From Nocardia sp. (GTDB lineage: Bacteria; Actinomycetota; Actinomycetes; Mycobacteriales; Mycobacteriaceae): a stretch of 47,291 nt of DNA. Location: assembly GCF_025465275.1 (NCBI RefSeq), contig NZ_JAODNK010000215.1, positions 1 to 47,291 on the forward strand, read 5' to 3'. Positions within the stretch are counted from its first letter, which is position 1. Every line of letters begins with the position of its first letter. Positions 35,584 to 43,967 of this stretch are shown piece after piece. Under the pieces are notes generated by a model. It did not search any database and was not told where the DNA came from. It saw nothing but the letters and a program-made list of their open reading frames with translations. The position numbers and the translations under genes were made by a program.

Positions 35584-36587
35584 CAGTGACGGGATTGTCG
35601 TTCGCTGCAATCGACGTCGAGACCGCAAACTCCTCCCGGGGGAGCATCTGCGCGGTTGGTGTCACGATCGTTCGCGACAGTATTCGCGAAGAGACCTACT
35701 CATGGCTGTGCCGTCCTCCTGCCGCAGTGGACTTCTTCTCACCACACAACATTCGCGTGCATGGCATCCGGCCTGCGATGGTCGCGGACCAGCCCACGTT
35801 CGCGCAGCGTTGGCCGGAGGTGCACCAGGTGGTCGGAGACCTTCCCCTGGTTGCGCACAACGCCGGATTCGACAGCGGCGCTATCCGAGAAGCGTGCCGC
35901 CACAGCGGAATCGAAGCCCCGCGTTGGGAATTTAGCTGCAGCCTGGCGATGTCGCGGCGGCACCTCGATCTCGACGGTTATCGACTGCCGGATGTCGCTG
36001 GCGCACTGGATATCTCGTTGATCGCCCACCACGACGCCGCAGCCGATGCGAGGGCCGCCGCCGATATCGTGCTTGCGCTCGCGGCGAGGGCTGGGGTTGA
36101 TTCGCTGGGTGAGCTCGAGCAGATGGTAGTGCTCGAACGAATGAAGGTCGACCTGCCGTTCCGGCCGGCGCTGCAGGTCAGTCGGCCGCGCCGATCAGTG
36201 TTCTCCCGTGAAGAATTGGTCATGCCCGAGATCGCCGGCACTGATCCGAGCCACCCGCTCTATGGCCAGATCGTCGTGTTCACAGGCGATCTCACCTCGA
36301 TGACCCGCCAGCAGGCATGGGACGCGATCGCGGACCACGGTGCGACTCCGGCGAAGAACGTCACCAAGCGCACCACATGCCTGGTGATTGGTGACCGGTT
36401 TACCGGTTGTGACGCTGCCAGGTTCACCACGACGAAGGCTCGCAGGGTAGCTGAGTTACACGCGCGAGGTCAGCAGATCGAAGTGCTGGACGAGCAGCGG
36501 CTGGTTGCGTACCTCGAACCTGTACCGGTGGCCGTCACCGCAGCAAGTTTTCCCGGACCCATGTCAAGCACAGCATCAGGACGATGA
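35580..36587 (+). CDS. DnaQ-like DEDDh exonuclease with BRCT domain, copy 2
   Basis: This 335-residue paralogue of the gene at 23215 keeps the exonuclease residues: D12 and E14 in AIDVETA, the Asp of HNAGFDSG, and the His and Asp of AHHDAAADARAA. The BRCT domain lies at about 230-320 (GQIVVFTGDLTSMTRQQAWD, VTKRTTCLVIGD). The GTG start overlaps the partner gene stop. Its 3' end overlaps the convergent membrane-protein gene by 53 bp (36535-36587). Unlike copy 1, no MazG-like gene follows. It is a cytosolic DNA-processing enzyme. Confidence 0.92.
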   Translation: MTVTGLSFAAIDVETANSSRGSICAVGVTIVRDSIREETYSWLCRPPAAVDFFSPHNIRVHGIRPAMVADQPTFAQRWPEVHQVVGDLPLVAHNAGFDSGAIREACRHSGIEAPRWEFSCSLAMSRRHLDLDGYRLPDVAGALDISLIAHHDAAADARAAADIVLALAARAGVDSLGELEQMVVLERMKVDLPFRPALQVSRPRRSVFSREELVMPEIAGTDPSHPLYGQIVVFTGDLTSMTRQQAWDAIADHGATPAKNVTKRTTCLVIGDRFTGCDAARFTTTKARRVAELHARGQQIEVLDEQRLVAYLEPVPVAVTAASFPGPMSSTASGR

Positions 36588-36837
36588 GCGTCAGTGCGCT
36601 GAGGAAGGTTATTGCGAGGCCTGTTCCGATTTGGCGTGATCGTCCGCCGGCGAGGCACAGTGCTGCGATCACTATGAGCTCGATCAGGAAGAACAGCGCT
36701 AGGAAGAAATACGCGAAGCCGAGGGTGAACAGTGACGTGACGTTCAGGAAACCGCCGACAGCCGCGCTGATGAACGACGCTCGCCCGAACCAGGGGCCCC
36801 TGGTACGCAGATTCTGTTCGTTGTTGAGTGCAGTCAC
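36535..36837 (-). CDS. small membrane protein, last gene of ESX operon
   Basis: This 100-residue protein has three hydrophobic stretches (FISAAVGGFLNVTSLFTLG, YFFLALFFLIELIVIAALC, IGTGLAITFLSALTLIVLML) and so is probably a three-helix inner-membrane protein. The GTG start overlaps the TGA of the preceding membrane-protein gene. The position after ESX substrates suggests an immunity or anchoring role. It resembles no family I can name. Its last 18 codons overlap the convergent exonuclease gene. Confidence 0.75.
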   Translation of the reverse strand: MTALNNEQNLRTRGPWFGRASFISAAVGGFLNVTSLFTLGFAYFFLALFFLIELIVIAALCLAGGRSRQIGTGLAITFLSALTLIVLMLCLTWVRENLLR

Positions 36838-37145
36838 CACACAATCCCTACGTTGCTGTAAAGGCACATCTCGAAAACTGATGTGACAAGCCATGTTCCG
36901 GTCGTTGCGACTGCGGCCCAGGCGACTGCCCGTGCGGTGCCGAGACCTCGCCGGAACAGCAGGATCGCGGCTACGGCGCTGACACCGGTCGTGATCAGGA
37001 ATGCGCGGAGTGGGTAATCGGAACCATCCAGGTTGATGATCGCGACGCTTGCCCCGAATATCAGTGACTGCATGACGAGAAGCGCGGCGACGCTCCATGT
37101 TGCGGCCCGCCAGTACCGGACTTCCGATTGTGACCGTAGTGACAT
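36834..37145 (-). CDS. small membrane protein of ESX operon
   Basis: This 103-residue protein has hydrophobic segments at about 14-35 (TWSVAALLVMQSLIFGASVA), 45-63 (RAFLITTGVSAVAAILLF) and 70-90 (VAWAAVATTGTWLVTSVFE). It therefore has about three membrane helices. ATG 37145 overlaps the upstream TGA, and its own TGA overlaps the next GTG. Small multi-helix proteins after ESX substrates are often immunity proteins. That role is inferred from position only. Confidence 0.75.
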   Translation of the reverse strand: MSLRSQSEVRYWRAATWSVAALLVMQSLIFGASVAIINLDGSDYPLRAFLITTGVSAVAAILLFRRGLGTARAVAWAAVATTGTWLVTSVFEMCLYSNVGIVW

Positions 37146-38551
37146 CAGATCATTCCTTTGGGCACGAGTACTGGAACGTGGGGCGGTGCGGTGACGGGAC
37201 CGAATACTGTCGACGGCTTGATCGCAGTCTTGGTGTCGTAGTCGGGATTCCAATCGTAGAAATCCGAGAAAGCCTTGGCGCCTGAGCCGATGTCGTGATG
37301 GAAAGGCAGGTTCATCGCCGGACCCCATGATCTGCCGGTGACCGCCGAATCGATGGCGACCGTGCTGGTCTGGCCGTTCGGACGGTCCTGGTAGACCTCC
37401 AGTGACGGGTAATCGGTTCGGGTGCCATTGACCTGGACACCCTTGTCTCCCGGTGTGAAGACCAGATCGCCATTCACAGTGATCGTATGGTCGCCGAGAG
37501 CCCAATGGCTCTTTGCCACGCTCGGCGCGAATGGATTCGCCGCGTCGTATTGAACGCGTACCGCGCCGTCCGGGTTCTGCCAGACGCGACCCTCCGGAGT
37601 TGCGACTTTCACCTCACCGGGTGTTCCGTCGCTGTTCTGTTCCACGGACGGGTTCTGCCGCATCACCACGATGCCGTTGTCGTAGTCGACATAGGCGGTC
37701 ACGCGCGTGTGTTCGGGGTCGAAATTGGGGTCGGTGGTGCGGTTGTCGCCACGGTCGCGCGGGAAAGGATTGGTGCCCTTGGGTGTTGAGGTGACATCGC
37801 GCTGTTCGATGAATTGGCCGGTGCGCACCACACCCTGCCCCGGGACCGGAGTGATGCGGACGACTCGGACCTCCGGTTCGACGCCCTGGTATTTCGGATC
37901 GTAGCTCTTCGGATTCAGCGACTCGGCGGTTGCCCAATCACTGGTGCCCACCGGCGGTCGTCCGAAGACCTGCTCGAATGCCGCCGCAGAGGTGCGAATT
38001 CGCTCGGGATCGGCTCTGGTGTCCGAGGTCTTGTCGTTCTGGATTTCGGTGTTGGCTGCGACCAGTGCCGCGGCGGGAGCCATCGCCGCCAGCTCCCCAT
38101 TGGCCGCAGCGATTTGCGCGCCCCATTGGCTGTCGATCGCTTCGAGCGTCGCAACCAAGCCGGACAGCTTCGAAAGTTCGATTCCCGCTTCGGAATTCCA
38201 GTCCTCGACGCCGCTGACAGTCCAGTCGTCGGCCACTGCGACGGGCGAGCCGCCGTAGTGCTGGAGGATGGAGCGGATTTTCGCCAGGGGATCGGCGAGG
38301 TCGCGGGCGGCGCCCGCGCAGGCGGTGGACAGGTCGTCGTAGGCCGTGGCTATGGCGCGCATTTGGGTTTGCTCGCGATCGGCTCTGCCCTCGGCCGATT
38401 GGCGGGATGCGCCCTGCCACAGCAGGTTATAGATGGTGTCGTGCATGGCGCCGGAGGATTTGACGATGGCGTCGGCGATCTTGGTGGCATTGTCGGCGTT
38501 GGTCTGGAGGCCGGATAGGTCCCAGGTGGCGAGTTGAGCAGGGGTGGGCAT
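37145..38551 (-). CDS. ESX substrate-like protein with WXG-type N-terminus
   Basis: This 468-residue protein has an N-terminal 200 residues of alanine-rich helices in a WXG-like arrangement (DLSGLQTNADNATKIADAI, YNLLWQGASRQSAEGRADRE, then long helices with ELAAMAPAAALVAANTEI). After a hinge (FGRPPVGTSDWATAESLNP) a beta-rich domain of about 250 residues follows (VRVVRITPVPG, VTAYVDYDNGIVVMRQ, WALGDHTITVNGDLVF). That domain is not recognised and could be the exported effector. ATG 38551 overlaps the EspC-like stop. All four genes of the operon are coupled, which implies fixed stoichiometry. Confidence 0.78.
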   Translation of the reverse strand: MPTPAQLATWDLSGLQTNADNATKIADAIVKSSGAMHDTIYNLLWQGASRQSAEGRADREQTQMRAIATAYDDLSTACAGAARDLADPLAKIRSILQHYGGSPVAVADDWTVSGVEDWNSEAGIELSKLSGLVATLEAIDSQWGAQIAAANGELAAMAPAAALVAANTEIQNDKTSDTRADPERIRTSAAAFEQVFGRPPVGTSDWATAESLNPKSYDPKYQGVEPEVRVVRITPVPGQGVVRTGQFIEQRDVTSTPKGTNPFPRDRGDNRTTDPNFDPEHTRVTAYVDYDNGIVVMRQNPSVEQNSDGTPGEVKVATPEGRVWQNPDGAVRVQYDAANPFAPSVAKSHWALGDHTITVNGDLVFTPGDKGVQVNGTRTDYPSLEVYQDRPNGQTSTVAIDSAVTGRSWGPAMNLPFHHDIGSGAKAFSDFYDWNPDYDTKTAIKPSTVFGPVTAPPHVPVLVPKGMI

Positions 38552-38874
38552 CAGTTGCCGCCCGCATGGGGGTCGCCGGAGTTGAAATCGGTGAGGGCGG
38601 CGAGACGCTGGGCTGCGTCCTGATCGGTGCCGTGGAAGGTGTCCGCTGCCACTACCAGGACTGCGGAGAACTCGTTGAATCGCGCTTTCAGGACCTTCTT
38701 GGCCTGACTGCTCAGCGGGTCGGATTTGCTGAGAGCGGCACCGGTCGCTGATCCCGGCAGCTTCTCGGCAACCGGTCCGGCACCGAGGTGGGGTGCGCCA
38801 TCTATTTGACCGGTCAGCAGAGCAATGGCCCCCGCGGCGGCGCGGAGGCCATCGGGATTCACTTCGAACGACAT
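38551..38874 (-). CDS. EspC-like type VII secretion target
   Basis: This 107-residue protein resembles the EspC/ESX-1 secretion-associated family. It opens with SFEVNPDGLRAAAGAIALLT, continues with a Gly/Pro/Ser-rich middle, and ends with a long helix FNEFSAVLVVAADTFHGTDQ. Such proteins carry the N-terminal pattern of small helical ESX targets and pair with a larger substrate, here the next coupled gene. It is divergent from gcvT across 248 bp, which should hold both promoters. Confidence 0.8.
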   Translation of the reverse strand: MSFEVNPDGLRAAAGAIALLTGQIDGAPHLGAGPVAEKLPGSATGAALSKSDPLSSQAKKVLKARFNEFSAVLVVAADTFHGTDQDAAQRLAALTDFNSGDPHAGGN

Positions 38875-39122
38875 ACTGCTCCCTCGACCGCTAACTTCCC
38901 GCAGACTCTATCGCAGCGTTTGACCTCCATAGCCGGGCGGCATTGCCATCGATGCAGATAGGAGGGCTACGGCGACCAGATGCCGCGCCGACCGGCAGAT
39001 TGCCGCACTGCGGTTCGGTATCGCGGATGGCACCGGCAGTTCGCTGGTTGGGTTCCACGATCAGATGGCGTAGCGAATTACCGGCATCACGGCCGCTATC
39101 CCGGACCGATAAGCTGCTTCGG

Positions 39123-40223
39123 GTGACCGACGAGAAGCTGCTGCAGGGGCCTATTCATGCCGTCCACGTCGAGTTGGGCGCTACCTTCGCGCCGTTCGGG
39201 GGGTGGGAGATGCCGGTTTCGTATGCGGGGACCGTGGGGGAGCACACCGCTGTCAGGACCACGGTGGGGCTGTTCGATGTCAGCCACCTGGGGAAGGCCA
39301 CGGTCAAGGGGCCGGGGGCTGCTGCGTTTGTGAACTCGGCGTTGAGCAATGACCTCAATCGGATTCGCCCGGGGAAGGCGCAGTACACGCTGTGCTGCAC
39401 GCCCGAGGGTGGTGTGATCGACGATTTGATCGCCTACTACGTGAGTGATGACGAGATCTTCCTCGTGCCGAATGCCGCGAATACTGCTGCGGTGGTGGCG
39501 GAGCTGCAGAAGGTCGCGCCCGAGGGGATCACTGTGACTGATCAGCATCGCGAATATGCGGTGCTCGCGGTGCAGGGGCCGAAGGCTGCGGAGGTGCTCA
39601 CTAAGCTCGGGTTGCCTACCGAGATGGAGTACATGGCGTACGAAGACGCCGAGTGGGACGGCCGTCCGGTGCGTGTATGCCGTACCGGTTACACCGGCGA
39701 GCAGGGCTATGAGCTGCTGCCGCGCTGGGATGACGCTGGGGCGGTGTTCCGGGCATTGGTGGCCGAGGTCGAGGCTGCCGGCGGCCAGGCCGCTGGGCTC
39801 GGAGCGCGCGATACGTTGCGCACCGAGATGGGGTATCCGCTGCACGGACATGAACTGTCCGTTGATATTTCGCCATTGCAGGCGCGCACGGGCTGGGCTG
39901 TCGGCTGGAAGAAGCCGGAGTTCTGGGGCAAGGCTGCACTGGAGCAGGAGAAGGCTGCCGGCCCGCGGCGAATTCTGCTGGGGCTCAAGGCTGTCGACCG
40001 TGGCGTGCTGCGTCAGGGCCAGACGGTGATGCGTGGTGACGAGCAGGTCGGTGAAACCACCTCTGGCACTTTCTCGCCCACGCTCAAGGTGGGTATTGCG
40101 CTTGCGCTGCTCGACACTGCCGCCGGCATCGAGCCCGGCGATGAGGTCGAGGTCGATGTGCGTGGACGTCGCCTCAAGTGTGAGGTCGTCAAGCCGCCGT
40201 TCGTCGAATCCCACACTGCCTGA
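39123..40223 (+). CDS. gcvT: glycine cleavage system aminomethyltransferase (T protein)
   Basis: This 366-residue protein transfers the methylene group from the H-protein-bound intermediate to tetrahydrofolate, releasing ammonia. Family motifs are present from end to end: FGGWEMPVSYAG, GLFDVSHLGKATVKGPGA, YTLCCTPEGGVIDDLIAY, CRTGYTGEQGYEL, GLGARDTLRTEMGYPLHGHE and the C-terminal TSGTFSPTLKVGIALAL. The GTG 39123 gives the family's normal N-terminus; the open frame upstream to 38943 reads as non-protein. The length matches the usual 360-380. A bidirectional hairpin follows. The gcvT-ilvE neighbourhood resembles that of mycobacteria. Confidence 0.97.
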   Translation: MTDEKLLQGPIHAVHVELGATFAPFGGWEMPVSYAGTVGEHTAVRTTVGLFDVSHLGKATVKGPGAAAFVNSALSNDLNRIRPGKAQYTLCCTPEGGVIDDLIAYYVSDDEIFLVPNAANTAAVVAELQKVAPEGITVTDQHREYAVLAVQGPKAAEVLTKLGLPTEMEYMAYEDAEWDGRPVRVCRTGYTGEQGYELLPRWDDAGAVFRALVAEVEAAGGQAAGLGARDTLRTEMGYPLHGHELSVDISPLQARTGWAVGWKKPEFWGKAALEQEKAAGPRRILLGLKAVDRGVLRQGQTVMRGDEQVGETTSGTFSPTLKVGIALALLDTAAGIEPGDEVEVDVRGRRLKCEVVKPPFVESHTA

Positions 40224-40230
40224 AGCAGAT

Positions 40231-40306
40231 CGGCTTAATCGTGCACTAAGCGGCCCTGGCGGGCGGTTTTCCGCCTGAACAGGTGGCTGAGTGCACGATT
40301 AGGCCG
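40231..40306. terminator. bidirectional hairpin between convergent genes
   Basis: A 20-base arm (40231-40250) matches the reverse complement of 40287-40306 at 18 of 20 positions (core TAATCGTGCACT / AGTGCACGATTA). A smaller hairpin GGCGG-TTTT-CCGCC sits in the loop. It lies exactly between the gcvT stop and the stop of the opposing gene, so it probably ends transcription in both directions. Confidence 0.75.
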
Positions 40307-40312
40307 AGGGCC

Positions 40313-41140
40313 TCAGCACCAGGTGCCGACGACTACGTTGTCTTGTTTGCAGTCGGCCTGCGCGAGATTGGCAGGCCGGACCGTGGTGTACATCTTCCGC
40401 ATGGTGTCCGCGGTGGCAGCGTCGGCAACGCCTTGGTCTGCGTAGATGACCATGACCACGGCCTGCCCGATCTTGTCGGTGAGCGCGACGGCATGCAGCA
40501 CGGCCGAGGGCGTGTTCTTGCAGTCGACCGGCCCCTGATTGGTGATCGTGGCTGTCACATGCGCGGCGGCCCGCCCCTGAATGGTGAGTGTTTCGGCAGC
40601 GCTCAGCGTGATCGTCGAGTTCGAATTCCCGCTGTCGGCCGTGGCGGCCTTGGACCAGGTGTCGGCCACATCGCGCGCCGCCCCGGCCAGATCGGCGATC
40701 TTCGATCCGGTGATTCCGGCGATCGCCCGGGGGCTGTAGTCCCCGCACGCCTTCTCGTTGAAATTCGATGCCCCGCTCATGACCGCCCGCAGCCCATTGC
40801 CTTCGAATCCCACAATGGTGGTCGGACTCGGCACTTTCCAGTCGGCGGGCACGTCGTATGCCGCACTGCGGGACACGGAGTAGGCGGTCTGCCAGCCTGG
40901 CGTCACAGCGGGGATCACAGCTTTCGCCGCGGTCGTCGTCGTAGTAGTGGTGGAGGGCGTATGCGTCGCAGTGTCCTGCGGCCCGTATTGGTCTGCGGGA
41001 AGCGCGTTTCCGGCCACCACCCGCCCCGGTTGCATCGCAGCGACAACGAGAACGGCAATGGCCGCCAACGCCGTCACAATGATCAATGCCAGCACCCAGG
41101 GCCGGTTCGAGCGGGCGGCGGGCGGAGACTGCGAATACAC
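40313..41140 (-). CDS. membrane-anchored protein with extracytoplasmic domain
   Basis: This 275-residue protein has a short cytoplasmic head (basic, RSNRPW), one membrane helix (about 14-36, WVLALIIVTALAAIAVLVVA) and a threonine-rich linker with a run of seven Thr (about 63-70). A C-terminal extracytoplasmic domain (about 78-275) has four Cys, including KACGDY, VDCKNT and ADCKQD, that could form disulfides. Mycobacteriales encode many such anchored proteins of unknown role (DUF8017-like by eye). It starts at GTG 41140. It is divergent from ilvE across 98 bp. Confidence 0.85.
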   Translation of the reverse strand: MYSQSPPAARSNRPWVLALIIVTALAAIAVLVVAAMQPGRVVAGNALPADQYGPQDTATHTPSTTTTTTTAAKAVIPAVTPGWQTAYSVSRSAAYDVPADWKVPSPTTIVGFEGNGLRAVMSGASNFNEKACGDYSPRAIAGITGSKIADLAGAARDVADTWSKAATADSGNSNSTITLSAAETLTIQGRAAAHVTATITNQGPVDCKNTPSAVLHAVALTDKIGQAVVMVIYADQGVADAATADTMRKMYTTVRPANLAQADCKQDNVVVGTWC

Positions 41141-41238
41141 GGCCTCACCCTATCGGTGGCACCCCAGATTGCCCGGTCCGGACAATGCTGGGAGGCCGGA
41201 TCGCTCCATTCGGCACCCGAGGTTTTAGACTCCAACCC

Positions 41239-42339
41239 ATGACAGTTGCCGCGCAATTCACCCGTACCCCGCATCCCGCCCCGACCCCGGCGGAGCGGCG
41301 ACAGGAGATTCTCGCGGCGCCCGGTTTCGGGCGATTCTTCACCGACCACATGGTGTCCATCGATTACCTCGACGGGCAGTGGACCAATGCGGAGGTCAAG
41401 CCCTACGGCCCGCTGTCCATGGACCCGGCGACCATGGTGTTCCACTACGGACAGGCCATCTTCGAGGGTCTCAAGGCGTATCGGCAGGCGGATGGCAGCA
41501 TCGCCACCTTCCGCGTCGACGCCAATGCGGCGCGCTTCCAGCGGTCGGCGGCCCGCATGGCCATGGCCGAGCTGCCCGAAGAGCTGTTCATCGAATCCGT
41601 GCGGCAACTGCTCGAGGTCGACTCCGCGTGGGTGCCGCCGGCCGGTGGCGAGGAGTCGCTGTATCTGCGGCCGTTCATGTTCGCCACCGAGGCCGGACTG
41701 GGTGTGAAGCCTGCCAGCGCCTACAAGTACCTGCTGCTCGGCTCTCCGGCCGGCGCGTATTTCCCGCGTGGTGTGAAGCCGGTGAAGGTGTGGCTGTCCA
41801 CCGAATACGTGCGCGCGGCTCCCGGCGGCACCGGTGAGGCGAAGGTCGCGGGTAATTACGCGTCCTCGCTGCTGGCGCAGAAGCAGGCTTCCGAGGAGGG
41901 TTGCGACCAGGTCGTCTGGCTGGACGCGTGTGAGCGCAAGTACGTCGAGGAGATGGGCACCAACAATCTGTTCTTCGTGTTCGGCACCGGTTCGGAGGCG
42001 CGGCTGGTGACGCCGGAGCTGTCCGGTTCGCTGCTGCCGGGCATTACCCGCGACTCGCTGCTGACGCTGGCTGCCGACTCCGGTTACAAGGTGGAGGAGC
42101 GGAAGATCTCGGTGGAGGAGTGGCGCAAGGGCGCTGAATCCGGTGAGATTTCCGAGGTTTTCGCCTGCGGGACCGCTGCAGTGATCACGCCGGTCGGCAC
42201 AGTGAAGTCCGCCGAGCGCGAATTCACCATCGGCGGAGGCGAACCCGGCGAGGTCACCATGGCGCTGCGCGACACCCTCACCGGCATTCAGCGTGGCACG
42301 TTCGCGGACAGCCACGGCTGGCTGCGCACCATGGCCTGA
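41239..42339 (+). CDS. ilvE: branched-chain amino acid aminotransferase
   Basis: This 366-residue PLP enzyme makes leucine, isoleucine and valine from their keto acids using glutamate. It shows the fold-type IV signatures: FHYGQAIFEGLKAYR, LYLRPFMFATEAGLGV, the PLP lysine K202 in GEAKVAGNYASSLLAQ, the acidic Glu in CERKYVEEMGTNNLFFV, and GSLLPGITRDSLL. Length and ends match the large branched-chain aminotransferase group. The start is ATG 41239; the frame open to 41086 overlaps the divergent gene. A terminator follows at about 42593. Confidence 0.97.
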   Translation: MTVAAQFTRTPHPAPTPAERRQEILAAPGFGRFFTDHMVSIDYLDGQWTNAEVKPYGPLSMDPATMVFHYGQAIFEGLKAYRQADGSIATFRVDANAARFQRSAARMAMAELPEELFIESVRQLLEVDSAWVPPAGGEESLYLRPFMFATEAGLGVKPASAYKYLLLGSPAGAYFPRGVKPVKVWLSTEYVRAAPGGTGEAKVAGNYASSLLAQKQASEEGCDQVVWLDACERKYVEEMGTNNLFFVFGTGSEARLVTPELSGSLLPGITRDSLLTLAADSGYKVEERKISVEEWRKGAESGEISEVFACGTAAVITPVGTVKSAEREFTIGGGEPGEVTMALRDTLTGIQRGTFADSHGWLRTMA

Positions 42340-42399
42340 GTACGGCCATCGCCTCGGCGCGCGGTTCCAGGGGTATCGAGGCGACTGCGGCGATCTCGG

Positions 42400-42480
42400 T
42401 GGTGGGCGCCGGGGGAGTGGACCGACGACACCTCCATGGCCGGCGCGGTGGCGCGTGCGGCCGCGGAGTCGGTGAACCTG
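42400..42480 (+). pseudogene. ADP-ribosylglycohydrolase (DraG-like) remnant
   Basis: The frame WAPGEWTDDTSMAGAVARAA (about 42403-42462) matches the metal-binding signature of ADP-ribosylglycohydrolases, W.PGEWTDDTSMALA. No open frame of gene length surrounds it: upstream the reading falls apart and downstream it stops at 42578-42580. It appears to be a relic of a lost gene between ilvE and the next gene. The match is short but very specific. Confidence 0.55.
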
Positions 42481-42592
42481 CACGAGGAGCCCGGGCTCGG
42501 TTGCCCGGGCCCCGGGGCGCTCCAGCGGTCGGCCGTGGCTGCTTCGAGTTGGTCGATACCAGAACGTCTGAGTGCCTGAAAATACCGAAAAA

Positions 42593-42621
42593 CGCCTGCT
42601 CCGAACGGTTTCGGAGCGGGC
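42593..42621 (+). terminator. terminator-like hairpin after ilvE
   Basis: CGCCTGCTCCGAA (42593-42605) pairs with TTCGGAGCGGGCG (42609-42621), with one mismatch, around a 3-base loop. The following CTTTCG gives a weak T tract. It lies 250 bp after ilvE and before the hypothetical gene at 42675. Confidence 0.6.
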
Positions 42622-42674
42622 GCTTTCGCGTTGAAAGCGCGGGCAAGGTTGTCGGTGGTCGGCGCTACCTTTGA

Positions 42675-43031
42675 GTGGTGAGCTACGAATTTGTGGTGTT
42701 ACCAGCGGGAGCTGTGGCATCGCCGGGGGATGTGGCCGCGTATGTGTTTACGCAGCAGGGGATTCCGGTCGATACACAGCTGCAACGACTTGTCGTGGCG
42801 GGGTTGCACGTGTGGAACGCGCGACTACCGGCCATCTATCGGCACGCGAAAGTCGATATCGAGGCTGCGGGAAACATCGTGCGGGTGTTGCCTGCCGACC
42901 GCTACGACCGGCGGTGGACCCGGTCCAAAGCGGTCGATAGTTCCGCGACCGCCGTGCTCTGCTTCCTCGCCGATCTGACCGTAGGGCGCTATCTCCTCTA
43001 TGACGCAGAGGAGAACGAGCTGTGGGCGTGA
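42675..43031 (+). CDS. hypothetical protein
   Basis: This 118-residue protein is not recognised. It begins with a strand and loop (YEFVVLPAGAVASPGDVAAY), continues with a helix and a PAIYRHAKVDIEAAGNIVRV segment, and ends with VDSSATAVLCFLADLTVGRY. Its composition and codon use look like a real actinobacterial gene. It starts at GTG 42675 or GTG 42678, with no strong ribosome binding site. It converges with the metallo-beta-lactamase gene 46 bp away. Confidence 0.7.
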   Translation: MVSYEFVVLPAGAVASPGDVAAYVFTQQGIPVDTQLQRLVVAGLHVWNARLPAIYRHAKVDIEAAGNIVRVLPADRYDRRWTRSKAVDSSATAVLCFLADLTVGRYLLYDAEENELWA

Positions 43032-43077
43032 TCGGCGAGGAGTTGTTGGCGCGATCGGCGAGGAGCTTCGGCCATGA

Positions 43078-43791
43078 TCAGCTCGGCATGAACATCTGCC
43101 ACTCATCGAGCGTCTGCGGGCGCATGACGTAGTTCTTCTGCACGATCGTGGACAGGTCTGCGCTGGGCTCTTCCGAGTACCAGTGGCCGGGGTAGACGAC
43201 TGGATTGCCTTGCAGCGCAGCGAGAGAGCGCAGGCTGCGGAACATATCGTCAGAGTTGCCGCCGGGGAAATCGGTGCGGCCGCAGCCGTCGACGAACAAG
43301 GTGTCGCCTGCGATCAGCCTGTCCTCGAACAGGAAGCACTGGCTGCCCGGCGTATGTCCGGGCGTGTGCAGCAGTTCGATCTCGAAGTCGCCGACCTTGA
43401 CCTTGTCGCCGTGCGCGTGCCCGGTCAGCTCGCTGGGCGCGATACCGGTGACATTCGCGACCCACGGCAGCTCTTCGTTATTGACGTGCACTGCCACATC
43501 GGTCTTTTCGAGCAGCTCCTTGACTCCGCTCAGCGTGAACCCGAGCATGGTGCCGCCCACATGATCCGGATGGTGGTGCGTGGCCAGCACGCCGGTCAGC
43601 CGCATCCCGTCGCCCTCGGCGATATCCACCAGATCCGAGGCGGCGTACGCGGGATCCACGACCACGCACTCCCCGCTCTCCCGATCCCCGATCAGGTAGG
43701 CGAAGTTCCGCATCTGCGTGGCGATCGGGTCACCGACGGCCCAGTCGCGCCCCGCGAGCAGCTGACGAAAATACAAACGGTCCGAGCCCAT
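43078..43791 (-). CDS. metallo-beta-lactamase-fold hydrolase (glyoxalase II-like)
   Basis: This 237-residue metal-dependent hydrolase has the core signature THHHPDHVGG (H-x-H-x-D-H). Later ligands lie in LLHTPGHTPGSQC, the bridging Asp in LIAGDTLFVDGCGRTDFPGG, and the final His in VYPGHWYSEEP. This layout fits glyoxalase II or persulfide-dioxygenase-like members that cleave thioesters or sulfur adducts. The start at ATG 43791 gives SDRLYFRQLLAGRDWAVG, a natural N-terminus; the frame is open to 43821. The substrate is unknown. Confidence 0.92.
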   Translation of the reverse strand: MGSDRLYFRQLLAGRDWAVGDPIATQMRNFAYLIGDRESGECVVVDPAYAASDLVDIAEGDGMRLTGVLATHHHPDHVGGTMLGFTLSGVKELLEKTDVAVHVNNEELPWVANVTGIAPSELTGHAHGDKVKVGDFEIELLHTPGHTPGSQCFLFEDRLIAGDTLFVDGCGRTDFPGGNSDDMFRSLRSLAALQGNPVVYPGHWYSEEPSADLSTIVQKNYVMRPQTLDEWQMFMPS

Positions 43792-43967
43792 GGTGAGCAG
43801 CTTATTGCCACCGGGTCCCATCGCAGCACCCGGACCTGCCCCGGATCAGGGTGTGCCGTCAGCGGTCCCACCGGAACGGTTCCTCCTACCTGTGCCCTCA
43901 GTCGTTCCGCAATCACGTGTGCGCTCGGCCGGAGGTCACGGAATCCGCGTACAGGTTGGAGCTTGCA

